A stretch of 64,000 bases of DNA, from NCBI GenBank assembly GCA_014378915.1, contig JACMMS010000054.1, positions 1-64,000 on the forward strand, in the 5' to 3' direction. The stretch is from Methylophilaceae bacterium. Its GTDB lineage: Bacteria > Pseudomonadota > Gammaproteobacteria > Burkholderiales > Methylophilaceae. This document shows positions 1 through 9,536 of this stretch, one piece after another. The notes beneath the pieces were generated by a model that saw only the letters and a list, made by a program, of their open reading frames with translations, ran no database searches and was not told the DNA's origin. The stretch's first letter is position 1. Every line of letters starts with the position of its first letter. The position numbers and the translations under genes are program-made.

Positions 1-72
1 CTTAAACCCTAATGTTAACTGCGCCTGTATAACACTGCGCTCTTCAATACTGAATTGATTGTAATTTCCCAT
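1..72 (-). CDS. IS30-family transposase, N-terminal fragment (runs off the left edge)
   Basis: Reading leftward from an ATG at 72, 24 codons stay open to the window edge. They begin MGNYNQFSIEERSVIQAQL, which matches the N-terminal helix-turn-helix start of IS30-family DDE transposases (family knowledge; only 24 residues are visible). An inverted repeat lies directly upstream (72-82/90-100), as expected for a transposase gene that starts close to the element end. The catalytic DDE domain lies outside the window, so integrity cannot be judged. Confidence 0.72.
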   Translation of the reverse strand, partial: MGNYNQFSIEERSVIQAQLTLGFK

Positions 73-100
73 GCAACATTTTCCTACGAAAAATGTTGCA
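72..100. repeat. Inverted repeat at the end of the IS30-like element
   Basis: TGCAACATTTT (72-82) is the exact reverse complement of AAAATGTTGCA (90-100), with a 7-nt loop. It overlaps the transposase start codon and the stop codon of the neighbouring broken oxidoreductase gene. It is probably part of, or internal to, the terminal inverted repeat of the IS. The outer boundary (about 100-115) cannot be fixed without the other IS end or a target duplication. Confidence 0.6.
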
Positions 101-879
101 CTTCAAATTTGAGCGGCCCTTTATAAGCATTAAGCCAATTTAAATATACGCCCCCATACCATGGGTAACTTTCATCCTCCCAATAGCCACCATCTCCACA
201 AGCAATATGTTCAAAGTTTTCTACTAACTCAATTCGCATAATATACCTGGCTTTTTGTAGCGTAATTGGCGTTCTATGCGTGCACGTATTGGTGCACCAT
301 TGACGATGGGTAGCATTTTGTCATTAAGTTCGTAAGCAGGTATGGTTTGTGGATGTTGTACATCTTCCATATCAATACTTTCATAATAAGGTTTGCTACC
401 GTCTGCTTCCACTGGGTCTGCAGAGTGAAATACTACATATTGAGCTTTTGGTGCTGGCTTTACTTGGGCTAATATTTCGTGCAACGGTACGCCTTTCGAT
501 TTACCAATAGCGCTCCAGCCCTCTAGACAAACGTGACATGTAATTTTGTGCGACTTGGTAGTGCTTGAAATTGTTTTAATGAAAATTTTATTGGTTGTTC
601 AACTAAGCCATCTACCTCTAACATCCAATCATCAAAGCCTTTTTCAGCCATTGCTGTATATTGTGCATTATTGGGCTTGGAATTACCGTTGCTGCGGAAG
701 TGTGGAGATAAGTCTTTTTCATCAAACTCTTGTGCCGTTAATTTACGTGCAGTAAGTAAATGTTGCTCATTATTATTTAACACTTCTGCGCCCACTCCAG
801 CGATGAGCCGCCCCATGAACTGACGGCAGGGTTTAATTGACGCTCACTTTTTCTTTGTAGCTTCGTGATGTACCTCCAT
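84..879 (-). pseudogene. Molybdopterin-dependent oxidoreductase (sulfite oxidase/MsrP-like), broken
   Basis: The conceptual protein matches sulfite-oxidase-fold molybdopterin enzymes: VDGLVEQPIKFSLKQFQALP, a CHVCLEGWSAIGKSKGVPLH stretch carrying the presumed Mo-binding Cys, then ADPVEADGSKPYYESIDMED and a C-terminal GYWEDESYPWYGG. It is not translatable as one protein. There is an in-frame TGA at 844-846 (codon 12), a -1 shift near 543 (A-run one base short) and another near 247 (G-run one base short). The N-terminus reads PCRQFMGRL where a Tat signal would read RRQFM; CGC to TGC would explain the lost Arg. The 3' end reads into IS30 terminal sequence and takes its stop (84-86) from it. It lies 25 bp downstream of a broken cytochrome b gene, its expected electron partner. 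Confidence 0.8.
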
Positions 880-904
880 TTTTATTACTTATATCAAGTT
901 TAAT

Positions 905-1726
905 TTAGTAGCGCCCAGTAATCATAGAACGCATGTTGTTCATCAAACTACTGATAATCACTTCAAATACATGAATGCTAATAAAAGCAATTAAAGCAAA
1001 GGCTGTCACAAAATGCAGGGTACGAGCAGATTGTCGTCAACCAACGATATCAACCCAACCTGTGATAATGGTGTCAGACAGAGGCGACATAGCCAAACCC
1101 ATTAATATGAGCATAGGTAACAGTGTTAAAAAATAACAATTAAGTAGGCTAATTTTTGCAGAATATTGTAACTCTTTGCCGCTTCACCTGTAGGATGTTT
1201 AAATTTAATGTGGTCTTTAATAAATTGCCCAATGCCTTGCCATTCTTTCATAGTATGCGCTAAATCACGTGCAAGGTGACGACTAATAATGGCGTATATC
1301 ACATATGCTAAGCCATTGATTACAAAAATCCATGCGAAGAAAAAAATGCCATAGCCAAGCGAGTGCTAACCATTTGATGTCTGGAATGGTCATCCAGGAT
1401 GGAAAAGCGCGAGATGTGACTACTCTGTCTACTTCTGATAAACCAAGCACACCAGTGGTGTTGAAGCCATGACCAAAGATAGTGCTTAAGCCTGTCATGT
1501 TCCCTTCTGCAGAGGGCTGTGCTTTAATTTTAAGTAATGGTTCAGTGCCGTTGTAAGAAGACTTTCGCCAAAATAGCATTGAATTGGAATTGAAAATATT
1601 GAGCCCACTCATCAGCAGAATGGTAATGCATACCACATTTGTCCAATGCATCAGCCGCATCAGCGGCGTGTGACGGGTAATCCAGTCAAACTTTGGTAGT
1701 TACTTAATATTTATTAAGGTCGCCAT
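905..1726 (-). pseudogene. Cytochrome b561-type membrane subunit, broken
   Basis: Conceptual segments include RHTPLMRLMHWTNVVCITIL (His-bearing TM1), LAYVIYAIISRHLARDLAHT and HFVTAFALIAFISIHVFEV, the pattern of four-helix di-haem cytochrome b561 partners of molybdopterin oxidoreductases. From the ATG at 1726 the frame meets a TAA near 1700. The long open piece (1283-1660) then shifts frame in a T-run near 1345. Further on GW(R)QS reads G-stop-RQS, where TGG to TGA would explain the stop. The gene ends at 905, just before the oxidoreductase start at 879, so the two formed one operon. Confidence 0.75.
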
Positions 1727-1887
1727 ACTTTACCTCATCATTTTTATCCATCATTTTTATTCACCATTTTAGTCAATCACTCTATTGAAGCTCATAATAT
1801 TTAGTACTTCAAGTTAGGATAATGTAATTACATTACGCGGTTATTTCAATTAGTTTGCCAAGTATTGCTAGTTGCAAGGGGTGTACA

Positions 1888-3756
1888 ATGTCTCTGATGT
1901 CAAATTCCACAATTAGCAGTATATCGCACCAAACCCTGCATGATGTTTTCGGTTATTCGTCTTTTCGTGGAGAGCAACAGGCGATTGTTGAGCATGTTGC
2001 CAATGGCGGCGATGCCTTGGTACTTATGCCTACTGGCGGGGGAAAATCGCTCTGTTATCAATTGCCAGCATTGATGCGAGAAGGCGTAGCGATTGTGGTT
2101 TCACCTTTAATCGCTTTGATGCAAGATCAAGTGGATGCTTTGCAACAGTTGGGTGTGAAAGCCGCATTTTTAAATTCTAGCCAAGATGCTGAAGAAGCAA
2201 GAGACATCACTTCAAGGTTAATAAGTGGGTTTTTACAAATTGTGTATGTTGCGCCAGAGCGTTTGCTGATGAGTAGTTTTTTGAGATTGTTAGAGCAAAT
2301 TCAGCAGCATGTGGGCATAGCGTTGTTTGCAATTGATGAAGCACATTGCGTATCACAATGGGGTCATGATTTTCGTCCAGAGTATCGTAAATTAACGGTG
2401 TTGCATGAGCGTTTTCCTAAAGTGCCGCGTATCGCGCTTACCGCCACAGCTGATGCGCCTACCCGTGCTGAAATAGTTGAGCGGTTATCACTAGAAAATG
2501 CACGCCAGTTTGTTTCAAGTTTTGACCGCCCTAATATTCGCTATAGAGTCTTGCAAAAAGATAATGCTCAAAAAAATAGTGCAAGAGCACAACTAGAAAC
2601 CTTTTTAGATTTAGAACACGCTAATGATGCAGGTATTATCTACTGCTTATCGCGCCGAAAAGTAGAAGAAACTGCGGAGTGGCTAAAGTCACGAGGCTGG
2701 GACGCTTTACCCTATCATGCAGGTTTAGATGCGAGTGTTCGTAACCAAAATCAGCGACGATTTTTACGTGAGGAAGGAGTAATTATGGTCGCGACTGTAG
2801 CATTTGGCATGGGTATTGATAAGCCTAACGTGCGATTTGTTGCGCACTTAGATATTCCTAAAAGTATGGAAGGCTACTATCAAGAAACAGGTCGCGCAGG
2901 CCGTGATGGCTTACCTGCAAATGCGTGGATGACCTACGGTTTAAGCGATGTTGTGAGCATGCGGCAAATGTTAGATTCTGGTGACGCACCAGAAGAGCGC
3001 AAACAAGTTGAGCGTCAAAAATTAGATGCTTTACTGGGCTTTTGCGAATCAACTGGATGCCGTCATCAAATCATCTTGCGCTATTTTGGTGAGCAGCACC
3101 CAAGTCATTGTGAGGAGTGTGATAACTGCCTTACGCCAGTGGATACTTGGGATGCCACAAAGGCTGCACAAATGGCGCTTTCTTGTGTATATCGCACTGG
3201 TCAACGTTTTGGTGTGGTGCATCTCATTGATGTATTGCTCGGTAAGCCTACACCTAAAGTACGACAATTTAATCACGAAAAACTCAGCACATTTGGGATT
3301 GGTAAAGCGGTTAGTCAACAACAATGGAGTAGTGTTTATCGGCAATTAGTGGCTGGTGGATTTTTAGAAAGTGATGTTGAAGCTTATGGTGGCTTAAAAC
3401 TTACCGAAGCCGCACGCCCAGTATTGCGTAACGAGAGCGAAGTTTGGTTGCGTCGCGATAGTGAAATAGATAAGCGTAAAGCCAGCAAGGCTGAGCGTGG
3501 TAATCGCGCAAAAGAAGCTTACGTTGCCGTGAGTAATGATCCATTATGGTATACCTTAAAAGATAAACGCACCGAACTTGCCAAACAACAAGGCGTGCCA
3601 CCTTATGTGATTTTTCATGATAGTACTTTGCTTGAAATGGTTAATCGTCGTCCAGTTAGCTTAGTTGAAATAAGCAGAATTAGTGGCGTTGGGCAGGCTA
3701 AGTTAGACCGCTATGGAGACGCGTTTTTAGAGGTTTTACAAGCAGCAGTTAATTGA
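1888..3756 (+). CDS. recQ: ATP-dependent DNA helicase RecQ
   Basis: RecQ is a 3'-5' helicase for recombinational repair and restart of stalled forks. The protein has SF2 motif [12 protein letters not shown], the DEAH box [19 protein letters not shown] and the helicase C-domain motif [13 protein letters not shown]. An RQC zinc site (C53-type cluster CRHQ...HCEECDNC) and a C-terminal HRDC domain ([16 protein letters not shown]) follow. It is 622 aa, close to the E. coli length of about 610. A TTG at 1855 would extend the frame, but the ATG at 1888 has AGGGG seven bases upstream and is preferred; the ATG at 1897 is also possible. murI follows after 47 bp. Confidence 0.96.
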   Translation: MSLMSNSTISSISHQTLHDVFGYSSFRGEQQAIVEHVANGGDALVLMPTGGGKSLCYQLPALMREGVAIVVSPLIALMQDQVDALQQLGVKAAFLNSSQDAEEARDITSRLISGFLQIVYVAPERLLMSSFLRLLEQIQQHVGIALFAIDEAHCVSQWGHDFRPEYRKLTVLHERFPKVPRIALTATADAPTRAEIVERLSLENARQFVSSFDRPNIRYRVLQKDNAQKNSARAQLETFLDLEHANDAGIIYCLSRRKVEETAEWLKSRGWDALPYHAGLDASVRNQNQRRFLREEGVIMVATVAFGMGIDKPNVRFVAHLDIPKSMEGYYQETGRAGRDGLPANAWMTYGLSDVVSMRQMLDSGDAPEERKQVERQKLDALLGFCESTGCRHQIILRYFGEQHPSHCEECDNCLTPVDTWDATKAAQMALSCVYRTGQRFGVVHLIDVLLGKPTPKVRQFNHEKLSTFGIGKAVSQQQWSSVYRQLVAGGFLESDVEAYGGLKLTEAARPVLRNESEVWLRRDSEIDKRKASKAERGNRAKEAYVAVSNDPLWYTLKDKRTELAKQQGVPPYVIFHDSTLLEMVNRRPVSLVEISRISGVGQAKLDRYGDAFLEVLQAAVN

Positions 3757-3803
3757 GTTCGGATAGAATTATTAGCGTTCAATTCACATTATAATAATCA
3801 CTA

Positions 3804-4643
3804 ATGACAACAAATCTAACGCAAAATCAACTTTCTAAAGCTAGGCCAATTGGTGTGTTAGATTCGGGCGTCGGCGGCTTATCAGTACTCAAGCACATTC
3901 ATGCATTATTGCCGCAGGAGCATTTAATTTACTTTGCAGATAGTAAACATGCGCCATATGGCAATAAAACACCTAAACAAATAGAGCAGCGGGTATTCGC
4001 TGTTGCAAAGTTTTTACTCGCGCATGGCGCAAAAGCATTGGTGATTGCCTGCAACACCGCTACAGCTGCTGCAGCAGAGAGTTTGCGAGAAAAATATGCG
4101 TTCTTGGATATCCCCATTATTGGTATGGAGCCCGCTGTAAAACCCGCTGCAGAAGTCACTAAAAATGGCATTATTGGGGTTCTCGCTACTAGTGGCACAC
4201 TCAAAAGCGCGCAGTTTGCCGCGTTGTTAGAAAGTTATGGCCGCAACGTACAAGTGGTCACGCAAGCTTGTATCGGGCTAGTAGAACAAATTGAATTGGG
4301 TGAGTTAAATTCACCAAAAACGCTGCACTTGATAATGCGCTATACCAAGCCACTGTTAGATGAACATGCCGATACAATTGTGTTGGGATGCACCCATTAT
4401 CCTTTTGTTAAATCTGCTATTCAGCAGGCGGTAGGTCCAGATATTCATTTGATTCATACAGGCATAGCACTCGCTAGGCAGTTACAAAAAAAACTGGTTG
4501 AGTGTGATTTATCAACTTTTGAAAATAAAAAAGCAAATGTAATTATTTGGACAAATAGCATAGAACCCAATTCAGAACTTGTAATTAAAAGCTTGTGGGG
4601 CAGCAATTCAGTAACTAGTGAAGCGGAAATACGACACGTATAA
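3804..4643 (+). CDS. murI: Glutamate racemase
   Basis: MurI interconverts L- and D-glutamate and supplies D-Glu to MurD for peptidoglycan. The 279-aa protein shows the family signatures GVLDSGVGGLSVL near the N-terminus, ACNTATA with the first catalytic Cys (about residue 80) and LGCTHYPF with the second catalytic Cys (about residue 193). Its length is normal for the family. It lies downstream of recQ on the same strand and converges on the zinc-finger gene at 4655, with only 11 bp between stops. Confidence 0.96.
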   Translation: MTTNLTQNQLSKARPIGVLDSGVGGLSVLKHIHALLPQEHLIYFADSKHAPYGNKTPKQIEQRVFAVAKFLLAHGAKALVIACNTATAAAAESLREKYAFLDIPIIGMEPAVKPAAEVTKNGIIGVLATSGTLKSAQFAALLESYGRNVQVVTQACIGLVEQIELGELNSPKTLHLIMRYTKPLLDEHADTIVLGCTHYPFVKSAIQQAVGPDIHLIHTGIALARQLQKKLVECDLSTFENKKANVIIWTNSIEPNSELVIKSLWGSNSVTSEAEIRHV

Positions 4644-4654
4644 TCATCAAAAAA

Positions 4655-4843
4655 CTAATGATGCCCAATTACTTCGCCTTCTTTTAATTTATATTTCGTT
4701 CCGCAGTAGGGGCAAGCCACATGCCCTGTAGCCGCAACATCTAAAAACACGCGAGGGTGAGATGCCCATAGCGCTACTGCTGCAGTAGGACAGTGCAAAG
4801 GTAGGTCATGCACGGTCACTTCGATTTCTTTTACATCTGACAT
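4655..4843 (-). CDS. Small zinc-finger protein (zf-CHCC type)
   Basis: This is a 62-aa cytosolic protein. HCPTAAVALWASHPRVFLD followed by GHVACPYCGTKYKL gives the Cys-His-Cys-Cys pattern of the zf-CHCC family, related to the zinc domain of complex I subunit NDUFS6. A longer frame reaches 4879, but the ATG at 4843 has AAAGGA seven bases upstream and starts at MSDVKEIEVTVHDLPLHCP, so the shorter form is chosen. It lies directly downstream of ilvE on the same strand. Its molecular role is not established; the zinc site is inferred from the residues. Confidence 0.85.
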   Translation of the reverse strand: MSDVKEIEVTVHDLPLHCPTAAVALWASHPRVFLDVAATGHVACPYCGTKYKLKEGEVIGHH

Positions 4844-4895
4844 TTTGATGTCCTTTACTTCATCTAACCAGTTTTGCAAGATTAGTTTTTTGTAA

Positions 4896-4921
4896 TAAGG
4901 GCCCTATGAATCGAGCCCTTA
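4896..4921. repeat. Short inverted repeat between ilvE and the zinc-finger gene
   Basis: TAAGGGC (4896-4902) pairs with GCCCTTA (4915-4921) around a 12-nt loop. It lies just downstream of the ilvE stop on the minus strand. No U-run follows on either strand, so it is not a convincing intrinsic terminator. It may stabilise or separate the ilvE and zinc-finger messages. Confidence 0.4.
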
Positions 4922-4941
4922 CATCTTGTTACTAAGATTTA

Positions 4942-5877
4942 TTATTTAACTAATGTTAGCCAATGTTGATGCTTAGCTGATCTACCATGTACTACATCAA
5001 AATATAAGCTTTGCAGTTGTTTAGTAATGGGCCCAGCAGTGCCAGTTCCAATTGCGCGACGGTCTAGCTCGCGGATCGGTGTAACTTCTGCCGCGGTTCC
5101 TGTGAAAAAGGCTTCATCTGCGCCATATACTTCATCGCGCGTAATGCGTTTTTCTATGATTTGTAAGCCTAGCTCGGTGGCCAATGTCACGATGGTATCG
5201 CGAGTAATGCCTTCTAGTGCGGAAGTTAAATCTGGCGTGTAGAGTTTGCCATTACGTATAATAAAAATATTTTCTCCAGAGCCTTCAGCTACAAAGCCGT
5301 CAACGTCTAATAACAATGCTTCATCGTAGCCATCTTGTGCAGCTTCTTGGTGCGCCAAAATGCTGTTCATGTAGTTGCCATTAGCTTTGGCTTTACACAT
5401 GGTGATATTCACATGATGACGTGAGAATGACGATGTTTTTACACGAATGCCATTATCTAGGGCCTCTTGCCCCATATATGCACCCCATTTCCAAGCGGCA
5501 ACAATCACGTGGGTTGATAGTGTTTTAGCAGAAATACCCATCGCCTCGGCACCATAAAACGCCATTGGGCGAATGTAGGCTGATTCTAGATTATTTTCAC
5601 GAACTTCGGCTTTTTGGGCTTCCATCATCTCTTCTTTAGAAAATGGCATTTTCATTTGTAAAATGTGTGCACTTCTAAATAAGCGATCTGTATGTTCTTT
5701 TAAGCGGAAAATCGCAGTGCCAGCATCGGTTTTATATGCGCGTACGCCTTCAAAAACGCCCATGCCGTAATGTAATGTGTGGGTCAGTACGTGGGTGGTG
5801 GCATCTCGCCAATTTACCATTTTTCCATCGTACCAAATTACGCCGTCGCGGTCTGCCATTGAGGTTGGTATTGCCAT
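4942..5877 (-). CDS. ilvE: Branched-chain amino acid aminotransferase
   Basis: IlvE is a PLP enzyme for the last step of Leu, Ile and Val synthesis. The 311-aa protein has the class IV (fold type IV) signature. The Schiff-base Lys is about residue 164 in CKAKANGNYM, with EGSGENIFII, LEGITRDTI and FFTGTAAEVTPI downstream binding cofactor. Length and motifs match E. coli IlvE. The start ATG at 5877 begins MAIPTSMADRDGVIWYDG, as in relatives. It is divergent from the sco gene, sharing a 132-bp intergenic region. Confidence 0.96.
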   Translation of the reverse strand: MAIPTSMADRDGVIWYDGKMVNWRDATTHVLTHTLHYGMGVFEGVRAYKTDAGTAIFRLKEHTDRLFRSAHILQMKMPFSKEEMMEAQKAEVRENNLESAYIRPMAFYGAEAMGISAKTLSTHVIVAAWKWGAYMGQEALDNGIRVKTSSFSRHHVNITMCKAKANGNYMNSILAHQEAAQDGYDEALLLDVDGFVAEGSGENIFIIRNGKLYTPDLTSALEGITRDTIVTLATELGLQIIEKRITRDEVYGADEAFFTGTAAEVTPIRELDRRAIGTGTAGPITKQLQSLYFDVVHGRSAKHQHWLTLVK

Positions 5878-6009
5878 GTTTAAAGCCTTTTATTGAATGA
5901 TTTGCTAATTTAATATTGTAATCGAAAGCAGCGCATTTATGGCGTGTGCTAAAATCAAAAGTTGATATTTTTACTCAAATTTAGCATTTGAAATTTAGGA
6001 TTTTTTGAG

Positions 6010-6597
6010 ATGAAAAAACGTGCGCTATTTCTAATTTTACCGCTATTACTTTCATGTTTAGTTGCGTGCAGCCCAAGTAAACCAAAACAGCATTTTGTGG
6101 GTACTGATATTACAGGCGCGGATTTTAGCCAGACATTTCATTTGACAGACCACACGGGCAAGCAGCGTGTTATGGATGACTTTAAAGGCAAGGCCATCAT
6201 TCTATTCTTTGGTTATACGCATTGCCCTGATGTTTGCCCTACCACCATGACTGACCTTAAAAACACGATGAAACTACTTGGTTCAAAGGCCGATGAGGTG
6301 CAGGTATTATTTATTACATTAGATCCCGCACGCGACACTCAAGCTGTACTTGCACAATTTGTACCATCGTTTGATCAAAGATTTATAGGATTGCGTGGCA
6401 ATGAAAAACAAACCGCTGACACTGTAGCGATTTATAAAATATATGCTAAAAAAGTGGAGGTTTCAGGCAAAAGTGATTACACACTAGATCATAGTGCAGG
6501 CATTTATGTTTACGATAAAACTGGCGCCATTAGGCTTTATATTAATTACGGTGAAAAACCTGCAGAAATTGCAAGCGATATTAAGCAGCTTTTGTAG
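6010..6597 (+). CDS. SCO1/SenC-family copper chaperone lipoprotein
   Basis: SCO proteins are membrane-anchored, thioredoxin-fold copper chaperones or thiol reductases for the Cu-A centre of cytochrome oxidase. The N-terminus is a lipoprotein signal peptide with lipobox LVAC (Cys20). The copper motif CPDVCPTTM and the distal His in TLDHSAGIY are both present, so the metal site looks complete. At 195 aa it has normal length. No cytochrome oxidase genes are in the window. It converges on the decayed pot operon, with 11 bp between stops. Confidence 0.92.
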   Translation: MKKRALFLILPLLLSCLVACSPSKPKQHFVGTDITGADFSQTFHLTDHTGKQRVMDDFKGKAIILFFGYTHCPDVCPTTMTDLKNTMKLLGSKADEVQVLFITLDPARDTQAVLAQFVPSFDQRFIGLRGNEKQTADTVAIYKIYAKKVEVSGKSDYTLDHSAGIYVYDKTGAIRLYINYGEKPAEIASDIKQLL

Positions 6598-6608
6598 TTT
6601 AGATTGTG

Positions 6609-7423
6609 CTACCTACTTTCATCATTAACCAGCCTGTAAGCTAATACCACAGGAATAAACGTGATCACCATCACTACCAATGCCACTACATTGGTTACTG
6701 GGCGCTCACGTGGTCGAAACAGTTCATTGAATATCCAAATCGGCAGTGTTTTTTCTGCACCTGCTGTGAATAATGTCACAATTACTTCATCAAACGATAG
6801 CGCAAATACTAGCAAACCACCCGCCAATAAAGCGGAACGCAAATGTGGAAAAATCACGTAATAAAAAGTTTGCCAGTAGTTAGCACCTAGGTCTAACGAG
6901 GCCTCTACTATGCTCAATGGAATGCGCCGTAGCCATGCCACTACATTGTTATAAACCACTACAATACAAAATGTAGCATGGCAAATAATGATGGTTAGCA
7001 TCCCCGGATGTAAGCCTAATCCACGAAAGCTATTTAAAAAAGCCAAACCCGTGAGAATGTCAGGCAAGGCAATTGGCAAGACAAATAATGTAGTGATTAA
7101 GTCTTTACGTTTGTAATCTAAACGTGTCAGTGCAATGGCTGTTAGTGTGCCGAGCGGCATAGCAACTATAATAGACAGCAGCGCGACTTTAATTGATAGC
7201 CATAATGCCAACCACATGTCATTGCGTGCAAATGCTACATAAAACTAGTGTGTGGTGTAGCCAGAGGACGGAAAAGCAAAGTTGATGTCATCTAACGTAA
7301 ACGCATAAACGGCGATGGTAATAATGGGTAAGTAGATGAAAGCAATGACTGCGTAGCTTGCTAGAAATAACGCAGAGTGAAGTAAAGGTTTGCCGAATAT
7401 GATTCAGATATTAGTTGTGCCAT
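6609..7423 (-). pseudogene. potI: Polyamine ABC transporter permease PotI-like, broken
   Basis: The longest open piece (6609-7217) covers about 200 residues of a binding-protein-dependent permease, with the EAA-type loop EASLDLGANYWQTFYYVIFPH. The start ATG (7423-7421) overlaps the potH stop as TAATG. The N-terminus is out of frame near 7395, after which FGKPLLHSALFLASYAVIAF continues. A TAG at 7245-7247 replaces the Trp expected in TTH(W)FYVAFARND; TGG to TAG is one transition. Translation from the internal Met would lack the first TM helix. Confidence 0.85.
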
Positions 7424-8347
7424 TAGTTAATTTGGTGTAAGAGCGCATCAAAGGCTCTCAGCTTTTTAGTCATGCTCAAGTACAGCATAATCAGCACAAT
7501 AGGCACCAATGAAAACGCTGCTGCTAATGGCAGGTTACCTACTGTACCTTGCTGTAAATACAACATCATCCCGATATAATAACCTAGTGCGCCAACCACT
7601 TGCGGAATGATGTAATCGCCCAAAGTGAGTGAAAAGGTAAAAATTCCCCCTGCAATAATGCCCGGCCAAATAAGTGGTATTGTGACTTTAAAAAAAGTTT
7701 GGCTGGGTGTTGCTCCTAAATCGGCAGAGGCGTTGAGTAAACTCTGCGGCACGCGTTCTAGCGCTGCAATAATCGGTAACACTATAAATGGTAACCACAT
7801 GTATAAAAATACTAAAAACATCCCAAGGAATGACGCCGCCAATGATGCGCCACCAATTGCTGGGAAAGTGTGCAATATGCTATCTAACAACCCATCTAAG
7901 CCAACTTTATTGAGCGACCAATAAATTAAATCTTCGCAGTTTAGTAGCACACGCCAGCCATATACTTTAACCAACAGCTTAACCACATTGGCGCTAAAAT
8001 CGCAACATACAATTTGGCGCGTTGGCGTTTTCCTGCATGAAAAACCATGGTATAAGCCAGAGGTAAGGCCAACATAGCCGCGCCAATAGTGACGACGATG
8101 GCCATGGTGACAATGCGCAATACAATATCAAATTAGCGCTTGTGAATTGTTGCAAAATCGTATGCCAGCCGATGATATGGATAACTTGCCCAGAAAAATC
8201 ATCAATTCGATATGCACTTTGCCAAAGCAAGCCAAATAATGAGCCTAAATATTAAATCGCCAGCCAGAGTAAGGCGGGGAAAAGCAATTGCACCAGTGAC
8301 CAAATGCGTTTTTTGTGTGCTTGATTTAAGGTGGTTGAAGCACTCAT
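7423..8347 (-). pseudogene. potH: Polyamine ABC transporter permease PotH-like, broken
   Basis: From ATG 8347 the frame reads MSASTTLNQAHKKRIWSLV, meets an in-frame TAA after FPALLWLAI, then resumes YLGSLFGLLWQSAYRIDDFS. A frameshift near 8140 moves to VLRIVTMAIVVTIGAAMLAL, and another near 7980 moves to LLVKVYGWRVLLN. The last 180 residues are open and include the permease loop NASADLGATPSQTFFKVTIP. Only 2 bp separate it from the upstream ATPase gene. At least three independent lesions make this a clear pseudogene. Confidence 0.85.
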
Positions 8348-8349
8348 TG

Positions 8350-9411
8350 CTAGCTTAGTTCTACCATGTGTTCTGGTAGCCAATAAGCTTTAAATTCCTT
8401 GCCAGTGCTTATTTGCGCCAGCACTTTATTAGTACTTGCGAGATTAACTGCTAAGTGGCTTTCCTATCCATTAGCACTCACCATACATTCCGCTTTGGTA
8501 AAAGCACCTTGGTACAAGGTGGTGATGGCTGACACTGGCAAGCCAATATAACCGCTAGGTATTGTTCCGCCAAGTTCGATATATTCTGGTCGAATAGCAA
8601 TTTTATGCTTTTTAGAGCCAGCTGAAAGTAAATGCGTATCTTATACATTAGCGCTACCAACAAATCGTGCAACAAAAGACGTTTTGGGATGATTGTAAAG
8701 CTGCTGAGGAGTATCTATCTGTTGTATACAATCTTCATTAAAAAAAACGGCGACGCGATTAGCCATGGATAAAGCTTCACCTTGATCATGAGTGACTAAT
8801 ATAAAGGTCAGCCCCAATTGTTGCTGTAACTGTTTAAGCTATGCTTGCATGGCTTCGCGCAGTTTTAAATCTAGCGCGCCGAGCGTTTCGTTTAGGAGTA
8901 ATATTTTGGGTTCTTTAGGTAATGCACGCGCAAGGCCTACTCGTTTCCATTATCCGCCAGATAGTTCAGACGGCCTTCGTTTTGCGATGGTAACTAAACG
9001 TACTAATTCTAATAGTTCTTGTGCTTTGCGTTCTCAACTGGTTTTATCTTGCTTATTAATCATTAATCCATATGCAACATTTTCTAATACGCTCATGTGT
9101 GGAAACAGCGCGTAATCTTGAAATACTTTATTAACTGGAGGTTTGAATGGTGGCAGTGATGATATATCCTGACCTTCTAGTTGAATGCTACCTTGAACGG
9201 GGAAATCAAACCCAGCGATTAAACGTAAACATGTGGTTTTGCCTGAGCCAGAATGCACTAGCATAGCAAAGAACTCGCCCTGATTAACGGTGAAATTAAC
9301 ATTATTGAGGGCGATGGTATGATCAAAACGCTTTTCAACAGCTAATAATTCTATTGCAGGAAATTCGATGGCAGGAAATTCAATAGCAGATGGTTTTACT
9401 TCTGAATTCAT
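8350..9411 (-). pseudogene. potG: Polyamine ABC transporter ATPase PotG/PotA-like with five in-frame stops
   Basis: A single frame runs 1062 nt from ATG 9411 to TAG 8350 without any indel. It encodes Walker A SGSGKTTCLRLIAGF, the Q-loop VFQDYALFPHMSV, a broken signature LSGG[14 protein letters not shown], Walker B-like [13 protein letters not shown] and the H-loop ILVTHDQGEALSM, then a TOBE-like tail. Stops lie at 9034-9036 (TGA), 8950-8952 (TAA), 8839-8841 (TAG), 8641-8643 (TAA) and 8464-8466 (TAG). Each is one C-to-T step from Arg (CGA) or Gln (CAA/CAG). The second one removes the Gln of the LSGGQ motif. The Walker B aspartate also reads Asn (LLLNE), again a G-to-A change. Confidence 0.9.
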
Positions 9412-9495
9412 AGACGCACTTTCATTAGTTACTATTTTTATGGGCTGCTATTTACATGAGCCAATATTTTAATGAGCCATTGGGCTTAACATATG

Positions 9496-9525
9496 CCGTC
9501 ATGCCCACCTGCGTAAGCATGACGG
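9496..9525. repeat. REP-like palindrome in the potF-potG gap
   Basis: CCGTCATGC (9496-9504) and GCATGACGG (9517-9525) form a perfect 9-bp stem around a 12-nt loop. The form resembles GTCATGCC-type REP/extragenic palindromes in other proteobacteria. It lies between two pseudogenes of one operon, where REP elements commonly protect or separate message segments. No second copy was noticed in the window. Confidence 0.5.
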
Positions 9526-9536
9526 ATATTAACTAA

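Noticed and set aside
4896-4921. ilvE terminator
   Set aside because: The stem is 7 bp and no U-run follows on either strand; it is kept only as an inverted repeat.
8792-9115. 107-codon plus-strand frame
   Set aside because: It is antisense to the potG remnant, which aligns to ABC ATPases over its full length; the plus frame matches nothing.
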